Shown: positions 54,514 to 63,285 of the stretch, piece after piece
How positions within the stretch are numbered: position 1 is the stretch's first letter
Layout of the letters: every line of letters starts with the position of its first letter
Notes under the pieces: model-generated
What the model saw: only the letters and a program-made list of their open reading frames with translations
What the model was told of the DNA's origin: nothing
Database searches by the model: none
Source: CAIYOL01 sp964494805
GTDB lineage: Bacteria; Planctomycetota; Phycisphaerae; Sedimentisphaerales; Anaerobacaceae
Length of the DNA stretch: 64,000 nucleotides
Direction of reading: 5' to 3'
Assembly (NCBI GenBank): GCA_964494805.1
Contig: CAZBST010000002.1
Coordinates: 62,001 to 126,000, forward strand
Position numbers and translations under genes: made by a program

Positions 54514-55803
54514 TCAGCTATCCACAGAGAATCTTATTTCGCCGCCGACGATTGTCTTTTCGACCCTGCCTTTGACGGCCCAGCCATGATAGGGACAGTT
54601 TCTGCTCTTGGAGCGGAACCTGTTTACGTCGATTACATACTCGGCATTCGGGTCGATAATAGTAACGTCGCCCTGCCTGCCTTTGCCCAGCGTCCCCTTG
54701 TCAACACCTATTATCTTTGCAGGCCTGACCGTCATCAATTCGACAAGTCTCGGCCAATCAAGGATGCCAGGCTCGATAAGCGCCTTAACATAAAGGGCCA
54801 AGGCACACTCCAGACTTGCTATGCCGAAAGGTGCAGTTAAAAATTCCAGCTCCTTTTCGCTTTTCAAATGCGGGGCATGGTCGGTCGCCAAAGCGTCAAC
54901 CAGTCCTTCTGCAATCGCCCCTTTTAGAGCATCTATGTCTTTGGCTGTCCGCAGCGGTGGATTGACTTTGTAGTTAGTATCATATTCGGCGCAGCTTTCT
55001 TCGGTCAAAAGCAAATGGTGCGGCGTTACCTCACAGGTAATCGGCAAAGAATCTTTCTTAGCGGCTCTTATCAGCTCAACCGACCCGGCTGTCGATATAT
55101 GCTGGGCGTGGTAGCGGACCCGCCCGGGCCGGACCTTCTTAACAAGCTGAATGTCCCGCCAAAGCATCGCCTCCTCAGCCAGCGGGTCGGCACCCGGCAG
55201 ACCAAGGATGGTCGAATAGTAGCCGGAATTCATCACACCATTGCCGGCAAAGCTGTTATCCTGACAATGCTGCGCTATCACTACGTCAAACATAGCGGCA
55301 TATTTTAACGCCCGCAGCATAACCGACGGGTCCTGAACGCCGTTGCCATCATCGGTAAAACCAACGGCGCCGGCTTCGGCCATAAACCCCATCTCCGCAA
55401 GCTCAACACCCTTAAGGCCTTTAGTAATGGCCCCCATCGTATAAACGTGCGTCTTCCTTGTCTGGCGTGCCTTTCGATGGACGTACTCGACATCAGTTTC
55501 GTTTTCGATTGGCGGATTTGTATTCGGCATACAAACAACCGAAGTAAAACCAGCCGCCACCGCCGCTGCCGAGCCGCTTGCTATCGTCTCTTCCTCTTCG
55601 TCGCCCGGCTCACGGAAATGAACGTGGATATCAATTAAGCCTGGCACTACCAGCTTACCTGCGGCATCGACAACTGTCTCTGCAGTTTTTTCGATTTTGC
55701 CGACCTCTGCAATGCCACCATCGACAATAAAGATATCGCATTGTTTATCGATGCCGTTCGCAGGGTCTATTACCCTTCCGTTTTTTATCAATAGTTCACT
55801 CAT
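54514..55803 (-). CDS. pyrC: Dihydroorotase
   Basis: About 429 residues from the ATG at 55803; an in-frame TTG at 55818 would overlap the pyrB end. Metal-binding motif DIHVHFREPG, QHCQD and EVTPHHLLLTEE, and the catalytic Asp in ALATDHAPHLKSEKE are all present, so it looks like an active type I enzyme. It closes carbamoyl-aspartate to dihydroorotate in pyrimidine synthesis. It follows pyrB by about 15 nt. Confidence 0.92.
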   Translation of the reverse strand: MSELLIKNGRVIDPANGIDKQCDIFIVDGGIAEVGKIEKTAETVVDAAGKLVVPGLIDIHVHFREPGDEEEETIASGSAAAVAAGFTSVVCMPNTNPPIENETDVEYVHRKARQTRKTHVYTMGAITKGLKGVELAEMGFMAEAGAVGFTDDGNGVQDPSVMLRALKYAAMFDVVIAQHCQDNSFAGNGVMNSGYYSTILGLPGADPLAEEAMLWRDIQLVKKVRPGRVRYHAQHISTAGSVELIRAAKKDSLPITCEVTPHHLLLTEESCAEYDTNYKVNPPLRTAKDIDALKGAIAEGLVDALATDHAPHLKSEKELEFLTAPFGIASLECALALYVKALIEPGILDWPRLVELMTVRPAKIIGVDKGTLGKGRQGDVTIIDPNAEYVIDVNRFRSKSRNCPYHGWAVKGRVEKTIVGGEIRFSVDS

Positions 55804-55818
55804 ATCAACCGCAAACAA

Positions 55819-56778
55819 TCATCCTTGCATTGCTGCCGCTTGATTGACTAGGAACAATACCGCCATTCTAACGGCTAATCCATTTTTAACCTGTTCAAGG
55901 ATAACACTATTCGAGCCGTCAGCCACCTCACTTTCCATCTCAAGCCCCCTGTTAATCGGCCCGGGGTGCATAACCAGAATATCGGGTTTCGCCCTTTTCA
56001 TACGCTCTACCGTCAGGCCGAAATAATGCGAGTATTCCCGCACTGAAGGAAAAGGATTTCCGCCTAACCGCTCAAACTGAATCCGAAGCATATTTATTAC
56101 GTCAACCTTTTCGATGACTTCGTCGAGTGAATAGCTCACGCCCACCGGCAGCCTGTCAACCTGCGACGGCATAAGTGTCGGCGGACCGACGAATACTACC
56201 TCAGCGCCTAGTTTCGTCATCGCCCACATGCAGCTTCGCGCAACGCGCGAGTGGGCAATATCGCCGACAATCGCTATCTTAAAACCTTTGAGAGCGCCTT
56301 TATTTTTGCGAATAGTATAAACATCCAAAAGACCCTGCGTCGGGTGCTCGCAGAACCCGTCCCCTGCATTTATCACACAAGCGTTAATATTCCTGCTCAA
56401 AAATTGCGGTGCGCCGCCGACACTGTGCCGAACCACAACAATATCGATACCCATCGCCTCCAGATTCTTAGCTGTATCTAACAGTGTCTCGCCTTTACTC
56501 ACCGAGCTGGTTCTCTCGGTAAACTCTATAACGTCGGCACTCAACCGATTTGCCGCCAGTGTAAAACTATTTCGCGTCCGTGTGCTGTCTTCGAAAAACA
56601 AATTGCAGACAACTTTACCCCGCAAAGGCGGCGCTTTTTTCACCGATCGGGTGCTTATCTGCTCAAAACCTTTGGCTGTGTCGAGAATATAGGTAATCTC
56701 TTCCGCGCTCAAATCACGCAGGCCCAGTAAATGCTTGTGCTGCCACCGAAATTGCTTACCTTTTCTTATTAACGCCAT
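55819..56778 (-). CDS. pyrB: Aspartate carbamoyltransferase catalytic subunit
   Basis: 319 residues. The carbamoyl-phosphate loop FFEDSTRTRNSFTLAANRL, KGETLLDTAKNLEAMGID, the HPTQGLLDVYTI segment and HPGPINRGLEM are all conserved. It joins carbamoyl phosphate and aspartate. No pyrI regulatory gene is adjacent, which is normal for the PyrR-linked class. It lies 12 nt after pyrR. Confidence 0.93.
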   Translation of the reverse strand: MALIRKGKQFRWQHKHLLGLRDLSAEEITYILDTAKGFEQISTRSVKKAPPLRGKVVCNLFFEDSTRTRNSFTLAANRLSADVIEFTERTSSVSKGETLLDTAKNLEAMGIDIVVVRHSVGGAPQFLSRNINACVINAGDGFCEHPTQGLLDVYTIRKNKGALKGFKIAIVGDIAHSRVARSCMWAMTKLGAEVVFVGPPTLMPSQVDRLPVGVSYSLDEVIEKVDVINMLRIQFERLGGNPFPSVREYSHYFGLTVERMKRAKPDILVMHPGPINRGLEMESEVADGSNSVILEQVKNGLAVRMAVLFLVNQAAAMQG

Positions 56779-56790
56779 AATCTCACATTT

Positions 56791-57318
56791 TTACCCAATA
56801 ACGACCTCTTCTTTTCCGTCCGACTCAGTAAGAAAAACCTGCACTGACTCGCCGGGCGTAACATCAGCTTTGTAGCCAGCGTAATCCGCCTGTATTGGAA
56901 ATTCCCTTCCGGCCCTGTCAACAAGAACCGCCAATTTTATCGCCTTTGGTCTGCCTAAATCTATAAGGGCATCCATCGCCGCACGCGTCGAGCGGCCGGT
57001 ATATAAAACATCATCGAATAAAATAACTATTTTATCGTCTATATCAAAACCAATCTCGGTAGTTCGCACCTGCGGCTGGGCGCTGCTCTGCGGCGAATTC
57101 AAGTCATCCCGGTAAAGTGTTATATCAAGGGCTCCGCAGGGAACATTCCTGCCCGGCTCTTTCGACAATCGGCTCGATAACCTCTGGGCGAGAATCTCTC
57201 CCCTGCTGCGAATACCAATTACGGCAAGTTCCAATTCGGGCGGGGTTTCGGAAATAATACGGCTTGTCAAATCCTTGAGAATTTGCTCGATTTGTTCGGA
57301 ATTCAAAATTACTTTCAT
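56791..57318 (-). CDS. pyrR: PyrR: pyrimidine operon regulator / uracil phosphoribosyltransferase
   Basis: 175 residues of the type I phosphoribosyltransferase fold, with PRPP loop VILFDDVLYTGRSTRAAMDA and the RSRGEILAQRL segment at residue ~36. In Firmicutes PyrR binds leader RNA of pyr genes at high UMP and also makes UMP from uracil. Here the promoter lies so near the start codon that there is little room for the usual attenuator, so RNA control may be absent or act elsewhere. It is the first gene of pyrR-pyrB-pyrC. Confidence 0.9.
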   Translation of the reverse strand: MKVILNSEQIEQILKDLTSRIISETPPELELAVIGIRSRGEILAQRLSSRLSKEPGRNVPCGALDITLYRDDLNSPQSSAQPQVRTTEIGFDIDDKIVILFDDVLYTGRSTRAAMDALIDLGRPKAIKLAVLVDRAGREFPIQADYAGYKADVTPGESVQVFLTESDGKEEVVIG

Positions 57319-57362
57319 ACTTACGGCAATCCCTTAGCCAAAAGTTTCCTGAATCTGAGTTG

Positions 57363-57391
57363 AGTATAACACCCACGCCCGATAAAGGCAA
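57363..57391 (-). promoter_or_regulatory. Promoter of the pyr run
   Basis: On the minus strand: TTGCCT (57386-57391), 17-bp spacer, TATACT (57363-57368). The transcript would begin about 40 nt before the pyrR ATG. Confidence 0.65.
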
Positions 57392-57461
57392 GACTTCTAA
57401 CCCAACTTTTCAAAAACCAGCTTTTCAATACTGAAAACGCCATATTTCGCAGGTATTTTAC

Positions 57462-57490
57462 TTGAAAAGAATCCCGCTTTATGGTATCAT
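57462..57490 (+). promoter_or_regulatory. Promoter of the subtilisin-fold gene
   Basis: TTGAAA at 57462-57467, a 17-bp spacer and TATCAT at 57485-57490, about 90 nt before the ATG at 57582. Confidence 0.65.
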
Positions 57491-57581
57491 AATACCGTAT
57501 TAACGGCGTAGATTCCCTATACAGAGCCGGGGAATTAATCTTCTGCCTTTGGGATTTTACCACTATTTCCGGAGGAGCGGA

Positions 57582-59336
57582 ATGGGTCGTGGTGTTGAAA
57601 AAATATTTGGCCTGTGCCTTTTCGCCGGCATCGCAGTAATGCTGGCAGCAGGCAGTGCTACCGCCGCGCAGGGTAACGAAACGCTGCAGCCGCAGGGACT
57701 AAATTTCAGCGGGATTTATGCGATAAGGCAGTTAGACCCCAATCTGACAGGCACCGGCATCAAATTCGCTGTTATCTGTCGAAGTAATACTTACATTGAT
57801 GGCGAACCCCAAAACGACTATCAGCCGAGTATCGAGCATATCTGCTTCAAAAATAAACAGCTACATTTCAACAACCAGGATGAACCCCCAGCTGATACCT
57901 CGCCCCACTCAACAGCTATCTGCTCCATATTACTCGGCGAAGACCCCGATGCCTTTAATCCCCAACTGGGCCAATTCCACTATCAAGGGGCTGCACCACA
58001 GGCTCGGGCTGATAACTATGAATTTTGGTATTTTTTAACTAATAATATCTTCCCCCACTCACCGCCTGACGCAGATATTGTAACCGCCAGTTTCGGCACC
58101 CAGTTTGAAGACTGGTGGACAAGAGGAATTGAATCAATGGCTGAGCACGATGGCATCATTGTTGTGGCCGGCATAGGAAACGGCTCAGACGCTTTCGACC
58201 CTTTGCTTTACCCCGGCGCCGGAACTAACGCTATCGGCGTCGGAGTCATTGACTCTGTAAACACCGAAAATCTCGCAGATAAGCTGGCAAATTTCTCGCT
58301 CGCCTTCCCGGAACATTCGAGTCTCGGGCCGACCGCAGAGGGACGATGCAAGCCCGATATCGTCGCTCCCGGCAACTGCCTAGCTGCTGATGCAAACGAC
58401 CCAAATAACTATGAACCAACCGGCAGCTGGTCGAGCTTCTCAACGCCGATAGTCGCAGGAGCAATCGGCCTGCTCGTCCAAAAGGCCAAAGAGGATCCGG
58501 ATTTAAATGCCGCTGTTGCAAAGGAAGGCGGAAACTGCGTAATGAAAGCTATTTTACTAAATTCAGCAACTAAACTTCCCTTCTGGCACAAAGGCCGGCT
58601 CGAGAAAGACGACGACCACGAGGCGCCACTCGATTTTCTCCAAGGAGCTGGAATGTTAAACGCCGTCGGCGCATACAAAAATCTAATCGCAGGGCAGGCC
58701 AAACCCAGCGATGTCCCGACAATCGGCTGGGACAATAATCAACTGCAGAAAGATGAAACCCTGCAAAACGTTTATAAAATTACCATTGCAGAGCCGAACG
58801 AAAAATTTATTACCGCCACTGCTGTTTGGAACAAACATTACGACAGCAATTATCCTTTTGAGCCGATGCCGGATAAAGATGCCGACCTTCGGCTTGAACT
58901 TTGGGCTGTTGACACAAACGACCCGGACAATAATCTCCTGCTCGATTACAGCGACAGCAAAGTTGATAACGTCGAGCATATTTACTGTAAGACGGATGTA
59001 AACTTCACCAATTACGAGCTTATTGTTACCTACGCTATCCCCAGTGATAACAATGAGTTACAAACGGACGAGCGATACGGTTTAGCGTGGGATGTCACTA
59101 AACAAAATGATGACAATATCCTCCTGTATGACCTCAATGCCGACGGGGTTGTTAACGATTCGGACCTCACTATACTTGTTGATAACATAACAGCCGGTAC
59201 GAAACAAGCTGAAGGTTATCTGTTCGGTGACGTAAATGCCGACGGCACAATAGATAAGAAAGACTTTGAAATCATCCTCAAACACAAAGATGACGCAGCC
59301 GACTGGTATAAAGCAAATATAGACACGCCAAAATAA
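57582..59336 (+). CDS. Secreted S8 (subtilisin-fold) protein with dockerin tail and altered catalytic Asp
   Basis: 584 residues from the ATG at 57582, chosen for GGAGGAG upstream. A signal peptide (KIFGLCLFAGIAVMLAAGSA) precedes a peptidase_S8-like domain. The His segment reads DTSPHSTAICSILLG, and the Ser segment GSWSSFSTPIVAGAIGLLV keeps Ser; but the strand that normally carries the catalytic Asp (VAVIDTG type) reads IKFAVICRSNTY, with Cys in that place. After a beta-rich region the last 65 residues form a dockerin (DLNADGVVNDSDLTILVDN, DVNADGTIDKKDFEIILKH). It may be a non-proteolytic relative or use a shifted acid. Confidence 0.8.
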   Translation: MGRGVEKIFGLCLFAGIAVMLAAGSATAAQGNETLQPQGLNFSGIYAIRQLDPNLTGTGIKFAVICRSNTYIDGEPQNDYQPSIEHICFKNKQLHFNNQDEPPADTSPHSTAICSILLGEDPDAFNPQLGQFHYQGAAPQARADNYEFWYFLTNNIFPHSPPDADIVTASFGTQFEDWWTRGIESMAEHDGIIVVAGIGNGSDAFDPLLYPGAGTNAIGVGVIDSVNTENLADKLANFSLAFPEHSSLGPTAEGRCKPDIVAPGNCLAADANDPNNYEPTGSWSSFSTPIVAGAIGLLVQKAKEDPDLNAAVAKEGGNCVMKAILLNSATKLPFWHKGRLEKDDDHEAPLDFLQGAGMLNAVGAYKNLIAGQAKPSDVPTIGWDNNQLQKDETLQNVYKITIAEPNEKFITATAVWNKHYDSNYPFEPMPDKDADLRLELWAVDTNDPDNNLLLDYSDSKVDNVEHIYCKTDVNFTNYELIVTYAIPSDNNELQTDERYGLAWDVTKQNDDNILLYDLNADGVVNDSDLTILVDNITAGTKQAEGYLFGDVNADGTIDKKDFEIILKHKDDAADWYKANIDTPK

Positions 59337-59736
59337 TTTAGTCGTCTGTCCTCTAAGATTGGGTTCGTTTGGGTTCGTTTTAACCAAGTGTCCAATTTCA
59401 TTCTTTCGCTATAACTCCTTATTTCAACTGATGTTGTAAACAATTTGACTTTGTCCTAAATTGGGTTCGTTTTGCATATTTTTGTTCATTTTGATTGATT
59501 TTTCCCTTCGGCGCAGAAAATCTCCGCTTCCTTCTTTGCTAACGCTACGAAGGAAAATTGATTATTGATAATCGATAATTGATAAATGTCTATTTGAGTT
59601 AGCCGGATGGCATTGGTTATTCCTCTAAACAGTCTTCCTTTTAAAAACATATTCCCCCGCTGTCCCTCTGCCGTTTTGCTTTGCAAAACGAAGCAACAGG
59701 GGCAAAACGCGGGGGCGACGACGGAGCGTCGCCTCT

Positions 59737-59812
59737 ATAATTGGACGAACCTGCGCGTTTTTGTCGAAAATTCTGGGGTTTTCAAGGGTGCGGTTTTGGC
59801 TAAGTCGTTATA
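59737..59812 (-). repeat. Dispersed repeat R3, copy 2 (reverse of 33293-33367)
   Basis: On the minus strand it shares AACGACTTAGCCAAAAC, AATTTTCGACAAAAA and TCCAATT with 33293-33367, about 85% identical by eye over 75 bp. No coding function. Confidence 0.75.
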
Positions 59813-59929
59813 GTTAAAGGAATAAAAAAAATTTACAAAAAACAGATTTTTCCCATCAGGTACCAACATTTTTGATTGATTTTTAACCGCTGAGAACGCA
59901 AAGAGCGCAGAGATTTTTAGACCTAAGGT

Positions 59930-60028
59930 GCTGTTGTTTCCGGAAGCCGCAATGAGGAGCGTTGAGTATTACGCAGTCCGCAGGACGAAGTAAAATGGAA
60001 AGAGGGCCGAACTGTAGGATACAACAGC
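59930..60028 (-). mobile_element. MITE-like inverted-repeat element, copy 2
   Basis: 99 bp with ends GCTGTTGTTTCC and GGATACAACAGC (11 of 12 pair). Its reverse complement aligns throughout with 7101-7200, sharing CAGTTCGGCC, TTTACTTCGTC, CTGCGTAATACT and CCTCATTGCGGCTT. Confidence 0.72.
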
Positions 60029-60208
60029 AAGATTATTTGTTGAAAGTTGAAGGAAATTGGGTAAAATTGGAGGGTGTTGCAGCGATAATATTGAATTGAT
60101 TTTGTACTCCGGCGTAGTAAGTTGATTGTAAAAAATTAGGAGATTCTCTTTTTTCCAGACGGGCGGGTATCTGTAAAAATAACAATTAAAGGATTTAAAT
60201 AGAAGTGA

Positions 60209-62062
60209 ATGATAATGAGATTCTCATCGAAACAAGAAAGTGATTACGATAGCCAATTAGAGCAAATTGCTGGTGAAGTTGATAGTTATATTGTAAAGAC
60301 AGACGGAGCATTGGAAAGTTTCAGAGAACAAATCAAACCCTTAGCTCAACGGTGGAAGATTTATTATGAGGCTGTCAACAAAAGAAAAAAAGAACTTTTG
60401 GACTATTGGGGGAAAGTTAAGAAAGACCCTAAGTTGCAAGACAAAAACACGAAATCATTTGAAGGGCTGGAATGGGATCGTTTTTATCTGATGGGGCTCG
60501 GCTCGTTTGGCAGTAATCCAATAAACGAAATGCCCGCTAAATATGCTCTTGACGTCATAGCCGCGCTTGAAAAATGCTTGGAAGGAAACAAAGAAAAAAT
60601 GCAAATGTTAGCGCAACGGTACGGTAAACCTCCAGCGGAATTTCAAGACATACAGAAAGTCATTGCAGAGCAGAGACAAAACCTTGACGATATACGTTCT
60701 GAATTTGATAAGCTAGATTCTGCCGAGAAAAAGACTGCATGGATAAAAACACCTCCCAAGAGGGTAATACCAAATAAAATATATGAACAATTTACATGGT
60801 GGAGATACCTAAACTTACCTGATGAGGACGTCTTCGGTTGTTGGAGACCGCCGCTTGTTCCACTACCTGAATATCCGCTTGAAATACTGAAGCCTGTAGA
60901 GTCAGGATATCAGAGAAATCAAACACGAAAAGAGCTACCGAAGGCAAGGAATAAACAAGAGGAGTATGAGAGATATTATATTTTTCTGTCTTCTGCCCAC
61001 GACAATTTTTTGCAGGGTGTTGAAAAAATCACTGAAGGTATTTGGTCAGATGAACTATCAAGAGCGGTTTTATGTTGTTTGGATAAAGGGCATGGGGACA
61101 AAACAGCATTTCTTAAAGCAGCATTAGAAAGGATTTGTAAATCAAACCGTAAAACTGATAACAAGAAAGAGAGTTTAAAGGAAATAATAGGAGTACTGAA
61201 AGCATTTCATAAAGACAATAATTATGAGTCGGCAATATCAGCATTGCCATCAATAGCAGAAACTTATGAGATTATATGCAGGTCTAAAGATAAATGCGGG
61301 GCTAAGACAACAGATGTCATTGGGTGGCTTAGTTCTGCTGTAAGGGATAACAGCGGATATTATCCAGCTTTACTAAAGGCGCTTGCTAGCCTAGAAGTTA
61401 TTGCAGATTTTGAGAAGTGGCAAGAAAAGCCAGCAGAGACAGAGCGGGAAAAGGGAAAGAGGAAAAAGTTTTACAAAACATGGCAATTCTGGACAATTAT
61501 CGCAATAATTGCTGCAGCTGTAATATCACCGATTGTAAACCATCTTTTATCTGATAAACCTGCGGATAAGAAAATTGGGATACCAGAAACCGAAACAATT
61601 AATGAAACTGAAAATGCACTACAAAAACCCATTGTGGCAGCGAGCGCTACTGTTGAAGTGAAGATAAAGTCTGATTTGGATGTTAGCGGTATTGCTGCTA
61701 ATGTAAAAGCATATTTAGTATTTGTAAAAGAAGAAAAACCACTGCTAATAACATCCTCAATAGGATATACAGAAAACCAGACTGGTAATGATGAGGTTGT
61801 GTACAAAGCAAAACTTGACATGGATGCAAATGATTCCGCTGTAGGAAATCCAGCATCATTTTTGAGAGACACAGATTACATTCTAATAAAATTCGGCAAG
61901 ATGCCACCAGATAGCAATGTTCTTGGAGGTAATGCCATTTGTACAATTAACAATTCCGTTCGTCTCAAATTTTCAATTCCGCCACAGAAAATTGTAAACA
62001 ATCGGATACTCATTAGTGACTTAACTGAATCTCTGCGAGTTTTGAGTGAACAGGGCAATTAA
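60209..62062 (+). CDS. 617-residue membrane-anchored protein, unrecognised
   Basis: The first ~415 residues are soluble, helical and charged, with no motif I can name. A single membrane helix (WTIIAIIAAAVISPIVNHLL) lies near 430-450. The last ~165 residues are beta-rich (ASATVEVKIKSDLDVSGIAA) and would sit on the opposite side of the membrane. A second in-frame ATG lies two codons downstream. It is flanked on both sides by spacers full of dispersed repeats, including inverted-repeat element copies 2 and 3, and has no functional partner nearby. Higher A+T content than neighbours suggests it may have been acquired. Confidence 0.6.
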   Translation: MIMRFSSKQESDYDSQLEQIAGEVDSYIVKTDGALESFREQIKPLAQRWKIYYEAVNKRKKELLDYWGKVKKDPKLQDKNTKSFEGLEWDRFYLMGLGSFGSNPINEMPAKYALDVIAALEKCLEGNKEKMQMLAQRYGKPPAEFQDIQKVIAEQRQNLDDIRSEFDKLDSAEKKTAWIKTPPKRVIPNKIYEQFTWWRYLNLPDEDVFGCWRPPLVPLPEYPLEILKPVESGYQRNQTRKELPKARNKQEEYERYYIFLSSAHDNFLQGVEKITEGIWSDELSRAVLCCLDKGHGDKTAFLKAALERICKSNRKTDNKKESLKEIIGVLKAFHKDNNYESAISALPSIAETYEIICRSKDKCGAKTTDVIGWLSSAVRDNSGYYPALLKALASLEVIADFEKWQEKPAETEREKGKRKKFYKTWQFWTIIAIIAAAVISPIVNHLLSDKPADKKIGIPETETINETENALQKPIVAASATVEVKIKSDLDVSGIAANVKAYLVFVKEEKPLLITSSIGYTENQTGNDEVVYKAKLDMDANDSAVGNPASFLRDTDYILIKFGKMPPDSNVLGGNAICTINNSVRLKFSIPPQKIVNNRILISDLTESLRVLSEQGN

Positions 62063-62431
62063 ATTTTCCGACTGAAAGGTTAAAATAGCAATTCAAAAGT
62101 CATTTTACAGCAACTCTCTCGCCGTTGGTAAACACCTCGTTGCTGGTGCTGCCGGAGGCCGCAATGAGGAAACGTACAGTGTTATGCAGTCCCGTAAGGG
62201 ACGCAGTAAAGTAAAGATAGCATCCGAACCGCAGGCAGCACGAGCAAGTCGATAAATGGGTCCCAGACAACAAATTTCTGGGATCTTCGCTGCGCTACGA
62301 GGAAATTTTGGCGTTGAAAAAAGGGAAAAAGGATGATAACAGGTAAAATTTAGGGAGATAAAAAAGTTAGAATTAAGTATGGTGTCTCCGGAATTCCTTG
62401 ATTCGGCTGCACAAAGCCAAAGGATGGTACT
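62063..62431. other. Spacer with inverted-repeat element copy 3
   Basis: Mostly filled by the element at 62142-62245. A segment near 62283-62312 (CTTCGCTGCGCTACGAGGAA) resembles one near 12489-12503. No gene. Confidence 0.6.
62142..62245 (-). mobile_element. MITE-like inverted-repeat element, copy 3 (diverged arms)
   Basis: 104 bp with ends GCTGGTGCTGCC and GGCAGCACGAGC (11 of 12 pair). Compared with copies 1 and 2 both arms have changed in step, keeping the pairing. The interior shares GGTTCGG and CCTCATTGCGGC on the minus strand and has a perfect GTCCC-ttac-GGGAC hairpin where the others have weaker ones. Confidence 0.7.
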
Positions 62432-63106
62432 ATGAGACAAGTCATTGAATATTTTATCAGGGTTGCCCTTTTAGCGTTTATCTGGTTTGTCTGGTGGTTG
62501 GTGTTAAACGCACCACTTTCAAATGTTATGAATTTATCTATCATTATGGGAGGGGTATTGTTGACGTTCCCCCTGGTTTGGCTCGGGAGGAAGATGCTCG
62601 ACAAACAACCAACTATGAGCCGTGCCGTCTGGGTAACCACGTTTGTACATTTTGGTCTGGGTTTTACAATTGGTGTTCCTTTCGTTCGAGCGGTAACCAC
62701 TTATCAAGATTGGTCCGGCTGGTTACTCCCAGTACCATCTAAAATCGGCTTGGCGTTAGTCATTATTACTGGGGCAGCTTCTTTGCTGACAGTGGTAAAC
62801 CTTGCCTTGAAAGGATTTGGTGCGCCCTTTTTCATTGCGCTCAGTCAGAAATTAGCGGCAGATTGGTTGTATGCTTGGACGCGTAATCCTATGGCGCTTG
62901 CAGGTCTGGCCTTTTTCCTGTCATTGGGAATCTGGTTTCAATCGGTGCTGTTTGTGCTCTGGGTGACCATTCTGTTTGCACCCGCATTGCTTTTCTTCGT
63001 GAAAGTGTACGAAGAACGAGAATTGGAGATTCGATTTGGCCAGTCATATCGAGATTATAAAGCCAGGACATCTTTCCTTTGGCCCAGAAGACCAAAACGC
63101 GATTGA
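62432..63106 (+). CDS. Isoprenylcysteine-carboxyl-methyltransferase-like membrane protein
   Basis: 224 residues with about five membrane helices. The C-terminal segment has the ICMT / PEMT signature: LYAWTRNPMALAGLAFFLSL, then VYEERELEIRFGQSYRDYKA before the basic end. Such enzymes methylate lipids or prenylated groups using S-adenosylmethionine; the bacterial substrates are mostly unknown. AAAGGATGG lies before the ATG. Confidence 0.8.
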   Translation: MRQVIEYFIRVALLAFIWFVWWLVLNAPLSNVMNLSIIMGGVLLTFPLVWLGRKMLDKQPTMSRAVWVTTFVHFGLGFTIGVPFVRAVTTYQDWSGWLLPVPSKIGLALVIITGAASLLTVVNLALKGFGAPFFIALSQKLAADWLYAWTRNPMALAGLAFFLSLGIWFQSVLFVLWVTILFAPALLFFVKVYEERELEIRFGQSYRDYKARTSFLWPRRPKRD

Positions 63107-63285
63107 CCGGCCGCGCTTTTGATTGAAATTTTACCGCAGAGAGCGCAAAGATTTTTAGACCTAAATGCTGTTGTCCACAGGATAAATTTCCAGAAGCCGC
63201 AGAAGAAATTCAAAAATCAAAGTGCAAAATGCAAAATTATGGAGCCGTTCCCCTTGCACAATAACCCCTGCCGCGAGCGGCAGGG
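63107..63285. repeat. Repeat fragments and GC hairpin
   Basis: GAGAGCGCAAAGATTTTTAG near 63139-63158 matches 59899-59920. Positions 63168-63248 match 28767-28835 in reverse, with a 10-nt insertion splitting the arm GCTGTTGTCC. At 63266-63285 a perfect CCCTGCCG / CGGCAGGG hairpin ends right at the stop of the following minus-strand gene. Confidence 0.65.

Larger units (their letters stand above)
59337..60208. other. Large repeat-filled spacer
   Basis: No gene seen. It contains GGGTTCGTTT units (two in tandem near 59362-59381, another near 59463), a CGTTTTGC-ttt-GCAAAACG hairpin near 59672-59690, a GCGACG / CGTCGC stem near 59715-59732, the reverse copy of the 33293-33367 repeat (59737-59812), a GCAAAGAGCGCAGAGATTTT stretch repeated near 63140, and the inverted-repeat element copy 2. 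It looks like a landing zone for several repeat families. Confidence 0.7.

Noticed and set aside
63266..63285. Rho-independent terminator for the right-edge gene
   Set aside because: The stem is perfect but there is no T-run after it on the minus strand; kept only as a hairpin.
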